The notes under the pieces: model-generated
The model's input: the letters and a program-made list of their open reading frames with translations, nothing else
What the model was told of the DNA's origin: nothing
Database searches by the model: none
In this document: one piece after another, positions 40,875 to 50,078 of the stretch
Layout: each line of letters begins with the position of its first letter
Numbering within the stretch: the first letter of the stretch is position 1
Program-made: the position numbers and the translations under genes
Source: Haloarcula sp. CBA1129
GTDB taxonomy: Archaea; Halobacteriota; Halobacteria; Halobacteriales; Haloarculaceae
Reading direction: 5' to 3'
Assembly (NCBI RefSeq): GCF_008729015.1
Contig: NZ_RKSM01000001.1
Span: 1,984,001 to 2,048,000, forward strand
DNA length: 64,000 nt

Positions 40875-42428
40875 ATGTCAGACACGGCTAGTGGCGATGG
40901 GACAGAGATCGAGGAGATCTCTGGTCCGGACGTCGAAGCAATCGAGTTCTACGGTGGACGGTGGATGAGTGTCATCCCCATAGGGTTGTTTATCCTGTGG
41001 GCGATTGTCCAGAGTGGCCTGTTCGGTATCGGGGACACGACTGGACTCGTCGCGGGAATGCTCGTGGCGCTCATCGTCGGGATGTTCTTCGCCAAAGGCG
41101 ACTGGAAGAACTACGCGAACACCATCTTCGACGGGATGACAAAGCGAGTCGCCGCGACGGCAGTCGTCGCGTGGCTCTGGGCCGGGATGTTCTCGAATAC
41201 ACTTCAGGCAGGTGGCTTCGTCGGCGGGCTCGTCTGGGCCGCGAACGCGGCCGATGTCGGGGGCGCACTGTTCCCGGCGGCCACCTTCATCCTCGCAGCG
41301 CTGTTCACGACCGGTATCGGTACCGGCTACGGCGCGGCAGTCGCCTTCTCGGCACTTTTCTTCCCGGCCGGCATCCTGCTCGGGGCGAACCCGGTGTTGT
41401 TGTTCGGAGCAATTCTCTCGGGTGCTGTCTTCGGGGATAACCTCGCACCGGTCAGTGATACGACGATCGTGAGCGCAGTGACGCAGGACGCCGATATCGG
41501 CGGCGTCGTCGCGTCGCGGTTCAAGTACGCCATTATTGCGGCGGTACTGGCGCTCGCGGCGTACGTCTTCGCCGGCAACGCGATGGCCGGACTGGACATC
41601 TCCCAGCAGGCACAGGACCTGTTCGTCCAGAACAGCGAGCCAGCGGGACTGTTGCATCTCATCTCCATGCTCGTCGTCATCGTGACGGCAGTCATGGGCC
41701 GCCACATCGTCGAAGCCATTTCGTGGGGACTCATCGTTGCGGTTGTCTTCAACGTCGTCTTCGATCTCGCACCGCTGAGTGAGGTGTTGCTGTTCAAAGT
41801 TCCCGAAACGTCGGCGGCCGCAAGCTGGGCCGGCTCGCTCCCCATTGCAGAAGTGGTCGCGCCGCAAAACGCCGGCGTCACCGGGTCGATCTACAACGGT
41901 GCAGCCGGGTTCTTCCCGCTGATCGTGCTCGTGTTGCTCATCGTCGCCGGGTCAGAGATCATGATCCGTGGCGGTGGCTTCGAAGCGATACAGGAGTGGC
42001 TCTTGGAACACGTCGCAACGGGCGTCCGGAGGGCCGAAACGACGATGGTGGTCGGTACCGCCCTCGTCAATTCGATGATCACGATCAACACGGCGGCGGA
42101 GATCGCGATTGCGCCGTACATCGCCCGCATCGGCCAGCGGTACAACATCAACAGCTACCGCCGGGCGAATATCCTCGACGCGAACACCTCGGCTCTCGGG
42201 TACATCTTCCCGTGGGGCGGCGGCGTGCTCATCGGCTTTGCGACGCTACAGGGCCTTCCGAGCCAGTACGAGTGGTTCACTGATGCAATGGTCGTCAACC
42301 CCGTGCAGGTATGGCCGTACGTCTTCCACGGCTGGTTCCTGTTCGGCGTGTTCCTGCTCTGTGCACTGACCGGCTTCGGGCTCGAATACACCACTGACCG
42401 CAAATCCAAGGATGTGAGCCGTGTATGA
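40875..42428 (+). CDS. NhaC-family Na+/H+ antiporter-like transporter (517 aa)
   Basis: About 11-12 hydrophobic spans. The NhaC/IT-superfamily motif is at GAVFGDNLAPVSDTTIVSAV, with a second conserved part at NSMITINTAAEIAIAPYIAR and DANTSALGYIFPWGGG. NhaC relatives exchange Na+ for H+, and some move organic acids or amino acids. Its setting before an ornithine cyclodeaminase-family gene makes an amino-acid role possible. It is coupled to the next gene by ATGA overlap. Confidence 0.85.
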   Translation: MSDTASGDGTEIEEISGPDVEAIEFYGGRWMSVIPIGLFILWAIVQSGLFGIGDTTGLVAGMLVALIVGMFFAKGDWKNYANTIFDGMTKRVAATAVVAWLWAGMFSNTLQAGGFVGGLVWAANAADVGGALFPAATFILAALFTTGIGTGYGAAVAFSALFFPAGILLGANPVLLFGAILSGAVFGDNLAPVSDTTIVSAVTQDADIGGVVASRFKYAIIAAVLALAAYVFAGNAMAGLDISQQAQDLFVQNSEPAGLLHLISMLVVIVTAVMGRHIVEAISWGLIVAVVFNVVFDLAPLSEVLLFKVPETSAAASWAGSLPIAEVVAPQNAGVTGSIYNGAAGFFPLIVLVLLIVAGSEIMIRGGGFEAIQEWLLEHVATGVRRAETTMVVGTALVNSMITINTAAEIAIAPYIARIGQRYNINSYRRANILDANTSALGYIFPWGGGVLIGFATLQGLPSQYEWFTDAMVVNPVQVWPYVFHGWFLFGVFLLCALTGFGLEYTTDRKSKDVSRV

Positions 42429-42697
42429 GCATGTTCAGTAAGTTCCTGACGGGGATGACCTTCAGGACAACCACGCCGACGTTCGAGGCAGGCGAGGAGA
42501 TCGAGGTGTACGTCACGGAACTCGACGAGGAATCCGGAGAGTTGCTCGCACTGGTCGGCGAGACTCGCCTCTACTTCGAGAACGGTGAGGCAGACATGGT
42601 CGGCTGTCGCGTTCTCGCGAAGGTCGAGTCGTTCGACGATGCCGAGCACCGCGGCCGCGTCACCCATCTCGAGACGCTGTCACAGGGGTCGTTCTAG
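42425..42697 (+). CDS. small haloarchaeal protein, possibly OB/TRAM-like (90 aa)
   Basis: The start overlaps the antiporter stop (ATGA). The product is a single small beta-rich domain: FEAGEEIEVYVTELDEESGE, LLALVGETRLYFENG and CRVLAKVESFDDAEHRGRVT, a five-strand pattern like OB or TRAM folds. Conserved in haloarchaea but I know of no tested function. Coupling suggests a link to the transporter or simple gene packing. Confidence 0.65.
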   Translation: MSMFSKFLTGMTFRTTTPTFEAGEEIEVYVTELDEESGELLALVGETRLYFENGEADMVGCRVLAKVESFDDAEHRGRVTHLETLSQGSF

Positions 42698-42775
42698 GAT
42701 TGCCAACGAGAGCCGAGACGGACGCTGAGCCAGTATAGCGCGATCAACTAAATCGAGATACCGAATTCGAAGCAT

Positions 42776-43789
42776 ATGAGCAACTCACTATATTCGACAG
42801 CACGACAGCACAACCAGACGACTATCGTCCCCAGTACGGACATCGAGGCGGCCGTCGAGATGGCGGACCTCGTTCCGGCCATCGAGGCCGCGTTCGCCGC
42901 ATACGAAAACGACACAGCGCAGATGCCGCCGAAGTCATACATCGACCTGCCACAGCACAACGGCGACTTCCGGTCGATGCCGGCCTACCTCGAAACGGAC
43001 GACTGGGAGGCGTCGGGCATCAAGTGGGTAAACGTTCACCCGGACAACCCCGACGAGTTCGACCTGCCGACGGTGATGGGAACGCTCGTGTACACGGACC
43101 CCGAGAGCGGTTTCCCGCTTGCCGTGATGGACGCCACGACGCTGACGATGAAACGAACCGGTGCGGCCGCGGCCGTGGCGACGGACCACCTCGCCGTCGA
43201 GGACGCGTCCTCGCTCGGCATCATCGGGGCCGGCGTCCAGTCCTATACGCAACTGGAGGCCATCTCGCAGGTCCGACCAATAGAGACCGTCGTCGTCAGC
43301 GACCTCGACGACGACCGTGTTCAGCGCTTCATCGACACCTTCGGCGACGAGTTCGACGTACGAGCCGGGACGATTTCCGAGGCGGCCCAGTGTGACGTCC
43401 TGTCGACGGTCACGCCGGTCGAGGACCCCATCGTCACGCTCGACGATCTCGGGGAGCACACGCACGTCAACGCCATGGGTGCCGACGCCGAAGGAAAGCA
43501 GGAACTCCACACCGAGGTCATCCGCGAGGCGACCCTCGTCATCGACGACTTCGAGCAGACGACTCACTCCGGCGAGATAAACGTCCCTTGGAGCACGGGC
43601 GAGATCGACGAGTCGGATATCGACGCCGAACTCGGCGAAATCGTCGTCGGGAACGCGCCGGGTCGCGAGGACCTGTCCGGGATTACCGTCTTCGACTCGA
43701 CCGGGCTCGCGATTCAGGACATCGCCGCCGCACGCATCGTGTACGAATCGCTCGGTGACGACAGCGGCCACCGCCTCGAAATGGTGTAA
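42776..43789 (+). CDS. ornithine cyclodeaminase / alanine dehydrogenase family protein (337 aa)
   Basis: Starts MSNSLYSTARQHNQTTIVPS. The substrate domain (SYIDLPQHNGDFRSMPAYLE, GIKWVNVHPDNPDEFDLPTV, MDATTLTMKRTGAAAAVATD) and the NAD-binding domain (SLGIIGAGVQSYTQLEAIS) match OCD/mu-crystallin proteins. Archaeal members act as alanine dehydrogenase or ornithine cyclodeaminase. It lies 78 nt after the previous gene, so it may share the NhaC transcript. Confidence 0.87.
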   Translation: MSNSLYSTARQHNQTTIVPSTDIEAAVEMADLVPAIEAAFAAYENDTAQMPPKSYIDLPQHNGDFRSMPAYLETDDWEASGIKWVNVHPDNPDEFDLPTVMGTLVYTDPESGFPLAVMDATTLTMKRTGAAAAVATDHLAVEDASSLGIIGAGVQSYTQLEAISQVRPIETVVVSDLDDDRVQRFIDTFGDEFDVRAGTISEAAQCDVLSTVTPVEDPIVTLDDLGEHTHVNAMGADAEGKQELHTEVIREATLVIDDFEQTTHSGEINVPWSTGEIDESDIDAELGEIVVGNAPGREDLSGITVFDSTGLAIQDIAAARIVYESLGDDSGHRLEMV

Positions 43790-43906
43790 CGCCGAGTCGC
43801 TGACAACGTCGCCCGGCCTTCACCTGTCGGTGTTGCGTGGCGAATCTGTAGATATGGCACAGTTTGTAGCCCGGCATCATTTGTATGTGCCCTCCGACGA
43901 GGGGGT

Positions 43907-44866
43907 ATGCGACGCGTCATCATCGATACGGACACCGCGGGCGACGACACACAGGCGATTTTGCTTTCCTGTCTCAGCGACCGAGTTACCGTCGAAGCCA
44001 TCACGGTTGTAGCCGGCAACGTCCCCTTCGACCGGGAAGTCGAGAACGCGAAATACACGCTCAAACTCGCCGATTCGCTCGACGTACCCGTCTACGAAGG
44101 GGCGAGACAGCCCCTCCTCAAGGAGTTCGAACACGCGACGTACATTCACGGCGAGGACGGCCTCGGCGGGGACGTGTTCCCCGACACCGGCATCGAGTCG
44201 GCAGCAGGCTTTGGCCCCGACGAGATTGTCGACCGCTGTCGGGCGGCCCCGGGCGAGATCACGCTGCTCTGCATCGGACCGCTGACCAATCTGGCGCTGG
44301 CGTACGCCCGCGAGCCAGACCTGCCAGACCTCGTCGATGAAGTGTGGGTGATGGGCGGGAACGTCAACTGTGAGGGGAACGTCACCCCCGCCGCGGAGTT
44401 CAATCTGTGGGTCGACCCCGATGCTGCCAAGCGCGTGTTCGACGCCTTCGAGGTGACGCTCGTCGACTGGGGCGTGTGCCTTCAGGACACAGTGTTCGGA
44501 CCGTCGGAGTTCGAGGCGGTATCGGCGTTCGACACTGAGCTGGCGTCGTTTTTCGAGTCGGTGACCGAACAGGCCCGGGCGTTCAACAGCGAGAGTCCCG
44601 ACGACCGCGGATGGACAGCACTCCCGGACAGCGTCACCGCCGCATTGCTTGCGTATCCGGAACTCCGCGAGGACGTGTCGACGTATCACGTCGCGGTCGA
44701 TGACCGCGAAGGACTCACCCGCGGGTATACCAGCGTCGATGTCAACGGCGTGACCGACGGGGACGCGAACACACACGTCGTGGAGTCCGTCGACAGCGAC
44801 GCCTTCCAGTCGGTCATGTACTCGCTGCTCCAGTCTCGGGAACCGGATACCGGCATCGCGGAGTGA
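43907..44866 (+). CDS. nucleoside hydrolase, inosine-uridine type (319 aa)
   Basis: The metal-binding Asp cluster at the N-terminus reads IIDTDTAGDDTQAILL (family DTDxGxDDxxA). The other conserved parts are VAGNVPFDREVENAKYTLKL, LLCIGPLTNLALAYAREPDL, VWVMGGNVNCEGNVTPAAEF and NLWVDPDAA. The enzyme splits nucleosides to base plus ribose in salvage or catabolism. A TATA-like ATTTGTAT about 30 nt upstream supports a leaderless start. Confidence 0.88.
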   Translation: MRRVIIDTDTAGDDTQAILLSCLSDRVTVEAITVVAGNVPFDREVENAKYTLKLADSLDVPVYEGARQPLLKEFEHATYIHGEDGLGGDVFPDTGIESAAGFGPDEIVDRCRAAPGEITLLCIGPLTNLALAYAREPDLPDLVDEVWVMGGNVNCEGNVTPAAEFNLWVDPDAAKRVFDAFEVTLVDWGVCLQDTVFGPSEFEAVSAFDTELASFFESVTEQARAFNSESPDDRGWTALPDSVTAALLAYPELREDVSTYHVAVDDREGLTRGYTSVDVNGVTDGDANTHVVESVDSDAFQSVMYSLLQSREPDTGIAE

Positions 44867-44991
44867 GTCGGAGCCGAACGCGATAGTAGTGACCGGTGTG
44901 TGGCGTAGTTGCCGCTGTGCGGGATGTGGCGGCAGTCCTGTTGCCGCGTGGTGTCCTTGGTTTTTACTAGGGGTCGAAGGCATATCTGGGT

Positions 44992-46074
44992 ATGACGCTC
45001 ACAGACCGTCTCGACCAGTACCTCCGGACAGCGGGACTCGAAGCCGTCTGGTTCGCCCGACCGAACTCTTTCGCGTGGCTCACTGGGGGTGGCGACAACG
45101 TCGTTGACCGGGAGGTCGGCGTCGGCGTCGCCGCCGCGGGCTACGACGGCGACGAGATACGGGTCGTCACCGACAACATCGAAGCGCCGCGGCTCCGCGA
45201 CGAGGAACTCGACAGCGACGTGCCCGTCGAGACGTTCGACTGGCACGCACAGTCGCTGGCTGACGCCGTCGCCGAAGCGAGTCCAACCCCAGCGGCCGCC
45301 GATTTCGATATCGCCGGCTTCGAATCAGTCGACGCCACACAGCTCCGGCAGCCGCTGACCGAGACCCAAATCGAGCAGTGTCGTGACCTCGCGCGGGACA
45401 CGGCTGACGCAGTCGAAGCCGTCGCACGGAACGTCGAGCCGTCCCACACAGAACTCGACGTGACTGCGGTGCTTCGACAGAAACTCGAAGGCCGGGGGAT
45501 CGCCACACCAGTCGTGCTCGTTGGCAGCGCCGAGCGGGCACAGTCTTACCGGCACTACACCCCAACAGACACCGAACTCGGCGACTATGCGCTCATCTCG
45601 GTGACCGTCCAGCGGAACGGCCTCCACGTCAGCGCCACCCGTGCAGTCGCGTTCGACCCGCCGGAGTGGCTCATGGAGCGAACTCACAAGGCTGCCCGCG
45701 TCGAGACCACTGCGCTGGCTGCGACACAGGTAGTCGGGCGGGATGGCGGCACAGCGGGCGAGGTGTTCGACGCGATCCAGAACGCCTACGCCGAGGTCGG
45801 CTGGGAAGGCGAGTGGGAGAACCATCATCAGGGCGGTGCGACGGGCTTCGCCGGCCGTGAATGGATCGCCACGCCCGGACACGCGGCCGGGGTCGCGTTA
45901 CCGCATGGGTACGCTTGGAACCCGACTATCGCCGGCACGAAGAGCGAGGACACGTATCGCGTCTCGGCCGACGACATCGAACTGCTGTCTGAGACCGGCA
46001 ACTGGCCGACTGAGACGGTTTCGGCAGTCGGTTACGATCTCGAACTGCCACGACACACGGTGCTGGAACTGTAG
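44992..46074 (+). CDS. M24-fold (aminopeptidase P/creatinase-like) protein with altered metal site (360 aa)
   Basis: The N-terminal creatinase-like domain (about 1-125, WFARPNSFAWLTGGGDN) precedes a pita-bread domain (about 130-360). At the positions of the two metal-binding Asp residues the sequence has Ser (ALISVTVQRNGLHVSATR). The His is kept in ENHHQGGATGF, one Glu is replaced (WNPTIAGT), and one Glu is kept in KSEDTY. It is therefore unlikely to be a normal di-metal peptidase. Creatinase and some ectoine hydrolases use the same fold without metal. TTTTTACTAG upstream is the probable TATA. Confidence 0.75.
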   Translation: MTLTDRLDQYLRTAGLEAVWFARPNSFAWLTGGGDNVVDREVGVGVAAAGYDGDEIRVVTDNIEAPRLRDEELDSDVPVETFDWHAQSLADAVAEASPTPAAADFDIAGFESVDATQLRQPLTETQIEQCRDLARDTADAVEAVARNVEPSHTELDVTAVLRQKLEGRGIATPVVLVGSAERAQSYRHYTPTDTELGDYALISVTVQRNGLHVSATRAVAFDPPEWLMERTHKAARVETTALAATQVVGRDGGTAGEVFDAIQNAYAEVGWEGEWENHHQGGATGFAGREWIATPGHAAGVALPHGYAWNPTIAGTKSEDTYRVSADDIELLSETGNWPTETVSAVGYDLELPRHTVLEL

Positions 46075-46171
46075 CGGTACTGGGCTACCTTTACTCGGCG
46101 CTGGTGAGAGATTTACAACGGGTGTTGTATGAACCCGTGGATTTAAGCAACGCGTCAGGCTACCCCTCTGT

Positions 46172-47869
46172 ATGACCGCAGAGCGCGCCTGGTGGAAAGA
46201 GGCAGTCGTCTACCAGATCTATCCCCGGAGCTTCAACGACAGCGACGGCGATGGCGTCGGTGACATACAGGGCATCATCGAGCGGCTGGATTACGTCGCT
46301 GATCTCGGCGTCGATGTCATCTGGCTCAACCCGGTGTATGACTCCCCCCAGAAGGACAACGGCTACGACATCAGCGATTATCAGGCCATCTACGACGAGT
46401 TCGGAACGATGGCCGACTGGGAAGCGCTGCTGGAGGAGGTCCACGCCCGGGATATGCGACTCGTTATGGACCTCGTGGTCAATCACACGTCGGACCAACA
46501 CGAGTGGTTCCGGAAATCCCGCCAGCGCGACCCGGAGTACGAGGACTACTACATCTGGCGCGAGGGCGGAACAGACGAGAACGGCGAGCCAACGCCTCCG
46601 AACAACTGGGAGTCGTTCTTCGGTGGCTCCGCTTGGGAGTACGACGAGGAGCGCGACGAGTACTTCCTTCACCTGTACGACACCACCCAGCCGGATTTGA
46701 ACTGGCGCAACGAATCCGTCCGTCAGGACATCTTCGACACTATCGAGTGGTGGCTGGAGAAGGGCATCGACGGCTTCCGGATGGACGTGATTAATCTCCT
46801 GTCGAAAGTCGAGGGGCTGCCCGACGGCGACCCGGACAGCGAGTGGGTCGGGTCCGAACAGTTCATTAACGGACCGGAGATGCTGTCGTATCTCGACGCG
46901 ATGGACGAGGCGGTGCTGTCGAACTACGACGTGATGACCGTCGGGGAGATGCCACAGCTCACCGTCGAGTCGGCCCGCGAGTACGCCGGCGCGGACGGCC
47001 CGCTTGATATGGCGTTTCACTTCCAGCACACGAAACTCGATTATGCCGACGGCGAGCGATGGTCGGTTGGCGACTGGAGTCTGCCGGAACTGAAGCGTAT
47101 CATCGACCGCTGGCAGGACGGGCTGGCGGCCGACGGCTGGAACACGCTGTACTGGGAGAACCACGACCAGCCCCGAAGCGTCTCCCGATACGGCGACCCA
47201 GAGAACTCCCGTCGTGAATCCGCGAAACTGCTCGGGACGCTCATCCTCACGCTCCGTGGCACCCCCTACATCTACCAAGGGCAGGAACTCGGGATGACAA
47301 ACGCCGACTGGGACACGATGGGCGACCTCCGCGACGTGGACGCCATCAACCACGCACGGGAGCTCCTCGACCGGGACGACGTCGAGAGTTACGACGACGT
47401 GAAAGACATCGTCGGCTACCGGACCCGCGATAACGCTCGAACGCCGATGCAGTGGGACGACTCGCAACACGCCGGCTTCACCGACGGTGACCCATGGATT
47501 CAGGTCAATTCGAACTACAGGGATATCAATGCCGCCGAGCAGCGAGCCGATGCGGGTTCCGTCTATAACTACTACCGTCGACTCATTCAGTTGCGCTCCG
47601 ACAGGGACGTGCTGGTGTATGGGGACTACACCGACCTGCTCCCCGACCACGAGACCGTTTTCGCCTACACGCGGTCGCTGTCGACGGATTCGGGCCCAGA
47701 GCGAATCCTCGTCGTTTTGCACTTCGATGACGTGACGGAGACGTTCGACCTTCCAGTCGAGTATGCCGATATGACGCTGTTAGAGAGCAATTACGACCGC
47801 GACAATCCGGACCCGGAAACGGTGACGCTCGCGCCATACGAGGCTCGCGTGTACGAACTGTTCGACTGA
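46172..47869 (+). CDS. GH13 alpha-glucosidase / oligo-1,6-glucosidase (565 aa)
   Basis: GH13 regions: WWKEAVVYQIYPRSFNDSDG, DVIWLNPVYDSPQ, VMDLVVNHTSDQHEWF, GFRMDVINLL (nucleophile Asp205 with Arg203), VMTVGEMP (acid/base Glu259) and WENHDQPR (Asp332). The C-terminal beta domain is present and 565 aa is normal. It hydrolyses terminal alpha-glucosidic bonds of maltose, isomaltose or trehalose-like sugars in the cytoplasm (no signal peptide). GGATTTAAG about 30 nt upstream is a likely TATA. Confidence 0.92.
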   Translation: MTAERAWWKEAVVYQIYPRSFNDSDGDGVGDIQGIIERLDYVADLGVDVIWLNPVYDSPQKDNGYDISDYQAIYDEFGTMADWEALLEEVHARDMRLVMDLVVNHTSDQHEWFRKSRQRDPEYEDYYIWREGGTDENGEPTPPNNWESFFGGSAWEYDEERDEYFLHLYDTTQPDLNWRNESVRQDIFDTIEWWLEKGIDGFRMDVINLLSKVEGLPDGDPDSEWVGSEQFINGPEMLSYLDAMDEAVLSNYDVMTVGEMPQLTVESAREYAGADGPLDMAFHFQHTKLDYADGERWSVGDWSLPELKRIIDRWQDGLAADGWNTLYWENHDQPRSVSRYGDPENSRRESAKLLGTLILTLRGTPYIYQGQELGMTNADWDTMGDLRDVDAINHARELLDRDDVESYDDVKDIVGYRTRDNARTPMQWDDSQHAGFTDGDPWIQVNSNYRDINAAEQRADAGSVYNYYRRLIQLRSDRDVLVYGDYTDLLPDHETVFAYTRSLSTDSGPERILVVLHFDDVTETFDLPVEYADMTLLESNYDRDNPDPETVTLAPYEARVYELFD

Positions 47870-47948
47870 GCCCGTCTTCCCGCCCTGAATCCCATCGCGA
47901 GGGCAGGCCGAGGCACAGATTCAAGGCGCACCCGTCACCAGCACGTGT

Positions 47949-48719
47949 ATGTACCTTGCCGACGAGACTTGGCCGGACCTCGGCGACTATTTCGAGACGG
48001 AGTCGCTGGCGCTCGTCCCGCTCGGGTCGACCGAGCAACACGGACCGCATCTCCCCGAGGGAACGGACCACCTCATCGCCGAGGCCTTTGCACGAGAGGT
48101 CGCTGACCGAACGGGCTATCTCTGCACCCCGACGATCAACGTCGGCGTGAGCCCCCATCACAGACAGTTCCACGGCACGATGTGGGTCGACGCGCCGGTG
48201 TTTCGCGACTACGTCGAGTCGTTCACCCGGAATCTGGCCTACCACGGCATCGACCGGGTCATCTACGTGAACGCCCACGGCGGGAACGTCGAGCACCTCC
48301 GGGAGGTCGGCCGTCGGCTCCGGGACGACGAAGTCCTGTACGCCATCGAGTGGATGTGGGACGAGAGCATCCCTGACCTCGTGGACGACTTGTTCGAACA
48401 GAACGGGCCACACGGCGGCCCGAAGGAGACGGCCATGATCCAACATCTGCGCTCCGAGCTCGTTCACGACGACCGCCTCGAAGACGCACGGGACGGCGGA
48501 ATCCCGAGCGTCGAGGCGGCGAATACGGAGAAGTTCGGCTCGCGGACCTTCTATGACGCCGCCGACAACACCGCCAATGGCGTTCTGGGCGACCAGACCG
48601 ACGCCACGGGCGAGAAGGGCGCGGAGATGTTCGAAGCCGCAACCGAACAGCTCGTCAGGCTCTGTGAGTGGCTGGACTCGCAAGCGTTCGACGACCTGCT
48701 GCCGGAACCACACGTCTGA
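47949..48719 (+). CDS. creatininase-family amidohydrolase (256 aa)
   Basis: Metal-binding motifs of the family: LVPLGSTEQHGPHLPEGTDH (Glu and His ligands), VNAHGGNVEHL, and HGGPKETAMIQ (Glu). Archaeal members include ArfB, a formamide hydrolase of riboflavin/F420 synthesis, and creatininase-like enzymes. Sequence alone does not separate these. It is preceded by a short gap after the alpha-glucosidase. Confidence 0.82.
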   Translation: MYLADETWPDLGDYFETESLALVPLGSTEQHGPHLPEGTDHLIAEAFAREVADRTGYLCTPTINVGVSPHHRQFHGTMWVDAPVFRDYVESFTRNLAYHGIDRVIYVNAHGGNVEHLREVGRRLRDDEVLYAIEWMWDESIPDLVDDLFEQNGPHGGPKETAMIQHLRSELVHDDRLEDARDGGIPSVEAANTEKFGSRTFYDAADNTANGVLGDQTDATGEKGAEMFEAATEQLVRLCEWLDSQAFDDLLPEPHV

Positions 48720-48793
48720 GCCGGGCACCTCGGGAACCAGTCCCGGAGCTCGCTTGCAGAGGGATTTTTTGGGCAGGACGATGAAGCGACGAT

Positions 48794-48958
48794 ATGGCCC
48801 TCCTCCTGTTCCCCGGGATGCCCGGAACCACTGAATTAGTCATTGTCCTCATCATGATGGGGCTGTTCCTCGTCGTTCCCCTCGCACTCATCGTGGCCGC
48901 GTACCTGTTCGGCAAGCGCCGCGGCAAAGCCGAGATGAGCGACTCAGGCGATTCGTAA
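48794..48958 (+). CDS. single-span small membrane protein (54 aa)
   Basis: ATG at 48794, TAA at 48956-48958. A hydrophobic segment (TELVIVLIMMGLFLVVPLAL) runs on to a basic end (GKRRGKAEMSDSGDS). The N-in/C-basic form resembles tiny haloarchaeal preprotein translocase-like (TatA-type) or other single-span proteins. In the GC-rich host region, codon use looks natural. Confidence 0.6.
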   Translation: MALLLFPGMPGTTELVIVLIMMGLFLVVPLALIVAAYLFGKRRGKAEMSDSGDS

Positions 48959-49047
48959 CCAATCGCCAGACGGCGGCCAATCGGCCCGTAATGGGTCTGT
49001 CGCGGCGAATCGACTCGTTTATCGGTCCCACTCTATGAGGGAGATGT

Positions 49048-49212
49048 GTGTCCCCACCGAGTCCCCATCCCGAGTCGCTTCGTAGCCGAGCGTTCGAAAT
49101 AACGGTCGATGACGGACGAGAGACCTTCAACGCGCTCAGTATCGAGCACGCCGACTGTGAGACGGAATGGATTATCTCCGACACGGTGTGTGCGCTCGAA
49201 AACATGCGGTAG
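49048..49212 (+). CDS. small haloarchaeal protein, DUF7511-like (54 aa)
   Basis: GTG start at 49048 preceded by GAGGGAGA. Product: MSPPSPHPESLRSRAFEITV, then DDGRETFNALSIEHAD and TEWIISDTVCALENMR. The pattern of a short beta hairpin followed by TEWI-x(3)D and a final NMR matches a family of very small haloarchaeal proteins of unknown function. A TATA-like TTTATCGG lies about 30 nt upstream. Confidence 0.55.
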   Translation: MSPPSPHPESLRSRAFEITVDDGRETFNALSIEHADCETEWIISDTVCALENMR

Positions 49213-49303
49213 CAAACTGTTGTGCTGTGACACTGCGACAGCGGGTCGTACTGCGTCGATACGGTGACGCTGCTGTGTCTGTACAGGCGTTTTTTCCCGT
49301 GTG

Positions 49304-49486
49304 TCACTCCGCTGAGAACCGCCGCCAGACTGGCATGAACACGCCGTAGAACGAGCCAAAGAACAGGACAACGGCCACGATAGCTAATTCGCGCCCCGCC
49401 ACGCCGAATACATCGTACAGGGTCCGGAGAACGATGATGACCCCGAGTCCCCAGATAGCGAACCCGGTTCCCTCTTTCCAAGACAT
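49304..49486 (-). CDS. two-span small membrane protein (60 aa)
   Basis: The ATG at 49486 (MSWKEGTGFAIWGLGVIIVL) follows GGAGGGGG, a good ribosome site. Two spans (about 9-25 and 33-52, LAIVAVVLFFGSFYGVFMPV) and a short basic tail are visible. Function unknown; typical small haloarchaeal membrane protein. Confidence 0.6.
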   Translation of the reverse strand: MSWKEGTGFAIWGLGVIIVLRTLYDVFGVAGRELAIVAVVLFFGSFYGVFMPVWRRFSAE

Positions 49487-49657
49487 CCCCCTCCTACGGA
49501 ACATACGCTGTCTCCACAACAAACGGTATCAAACCCTGCGGTTCAAATACGATGGCGGAATGCCGCGTAGACAGCAGTGCCACACAGGCCATGTCGTCAA
49601 ACGGACCGCTGCTGGCCCAGATGATGTGTCCAGCCAGACAAAAGTCCGCTACGCAGC

Positions 49658-49945
49658 TTACTCGGTCGGAACGGGACCGGTCCCGATGACCTCTCGAACC
49701 GCGTCTTCGAACTCGTGACGGTCGGCGAAGTACGGCACGTCGACGTCCGCCAGAACCGACGCGAGTTCCTGTGGGCCGTCGGGCGTCCGAACAGTCGTGT
49801 CGCTCTCTCGCTCGACGATAGTGCTGTGTTCGATGCCCCAAGTGAGCCGCGCCGAGACGCGGGCCAGCGGCGCACCGGCAACGTCGGGTCCATCACCGAG
49901 TTCGACAGCCGGCTCCTCCGCGTCCTCGCTTTCGTCGTCGCTCAT
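49658..49945 (-). CDS. small acidic haloarchaeal protein, DUF5789-like (95 aa)
   Basis: Starts MSDDESEDAEEPAVELGDGP. It contains PLARVSARLTWGIEHSTIVE, VRTPDGPQELASVLADVDVP and a C-terminal FADRHEFEDAVREVIGTG helix, the pattern of a small conserved haloarchaeal family. No known function. Monocistronic between two short gaps. Confidence 0.7.
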   Translation of the reverse strand: MSDDESEDAEEPAVELGDGPDVAGAPLARVSARLTWGIEHSTIVERESDTTVRTPDGPQELASVLADVDVPYFADRHEFEDAVREVIGTGPVPTE

Positions 49946-50078
49946 ACCCGAACTGTGCTCGTGGGTCCGATTAGTGCTTTCGGAACGGCTCGCGTGTCTA
50001 TCAGACCAGATACGCGCGTGCCCGCGTCATGCATATGTCTGACGGGTAGTTTTATCTGATGTAGCAGTAGTATACTGC

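Noticed and set aside
40878-41867. 329-codon minus-strand frame opposite the NhaC gene
   Set aside because: Product is Arg/Asp/Cys-rich without any fold pattern; the sense strand is a well-formed membrane transporter.
43877-44983. Long minus-strand frame opposite the nucleoside hydrolase gene
   Set aside because: Same effect. The opposite strand has clear family motifs, and the shadow product has the composition typical of antisense frames in high-GC DNA.
46160-47722. Long open frame on the minus strand opposite the GH13 gene (520 codons)
   Set aside because: Shadow frame of a GC-rich gene: the plus strand has all GH13 motifs and catalytic residues. The minus-strand product is Val/Arg/His-rich with no recognisable domain.
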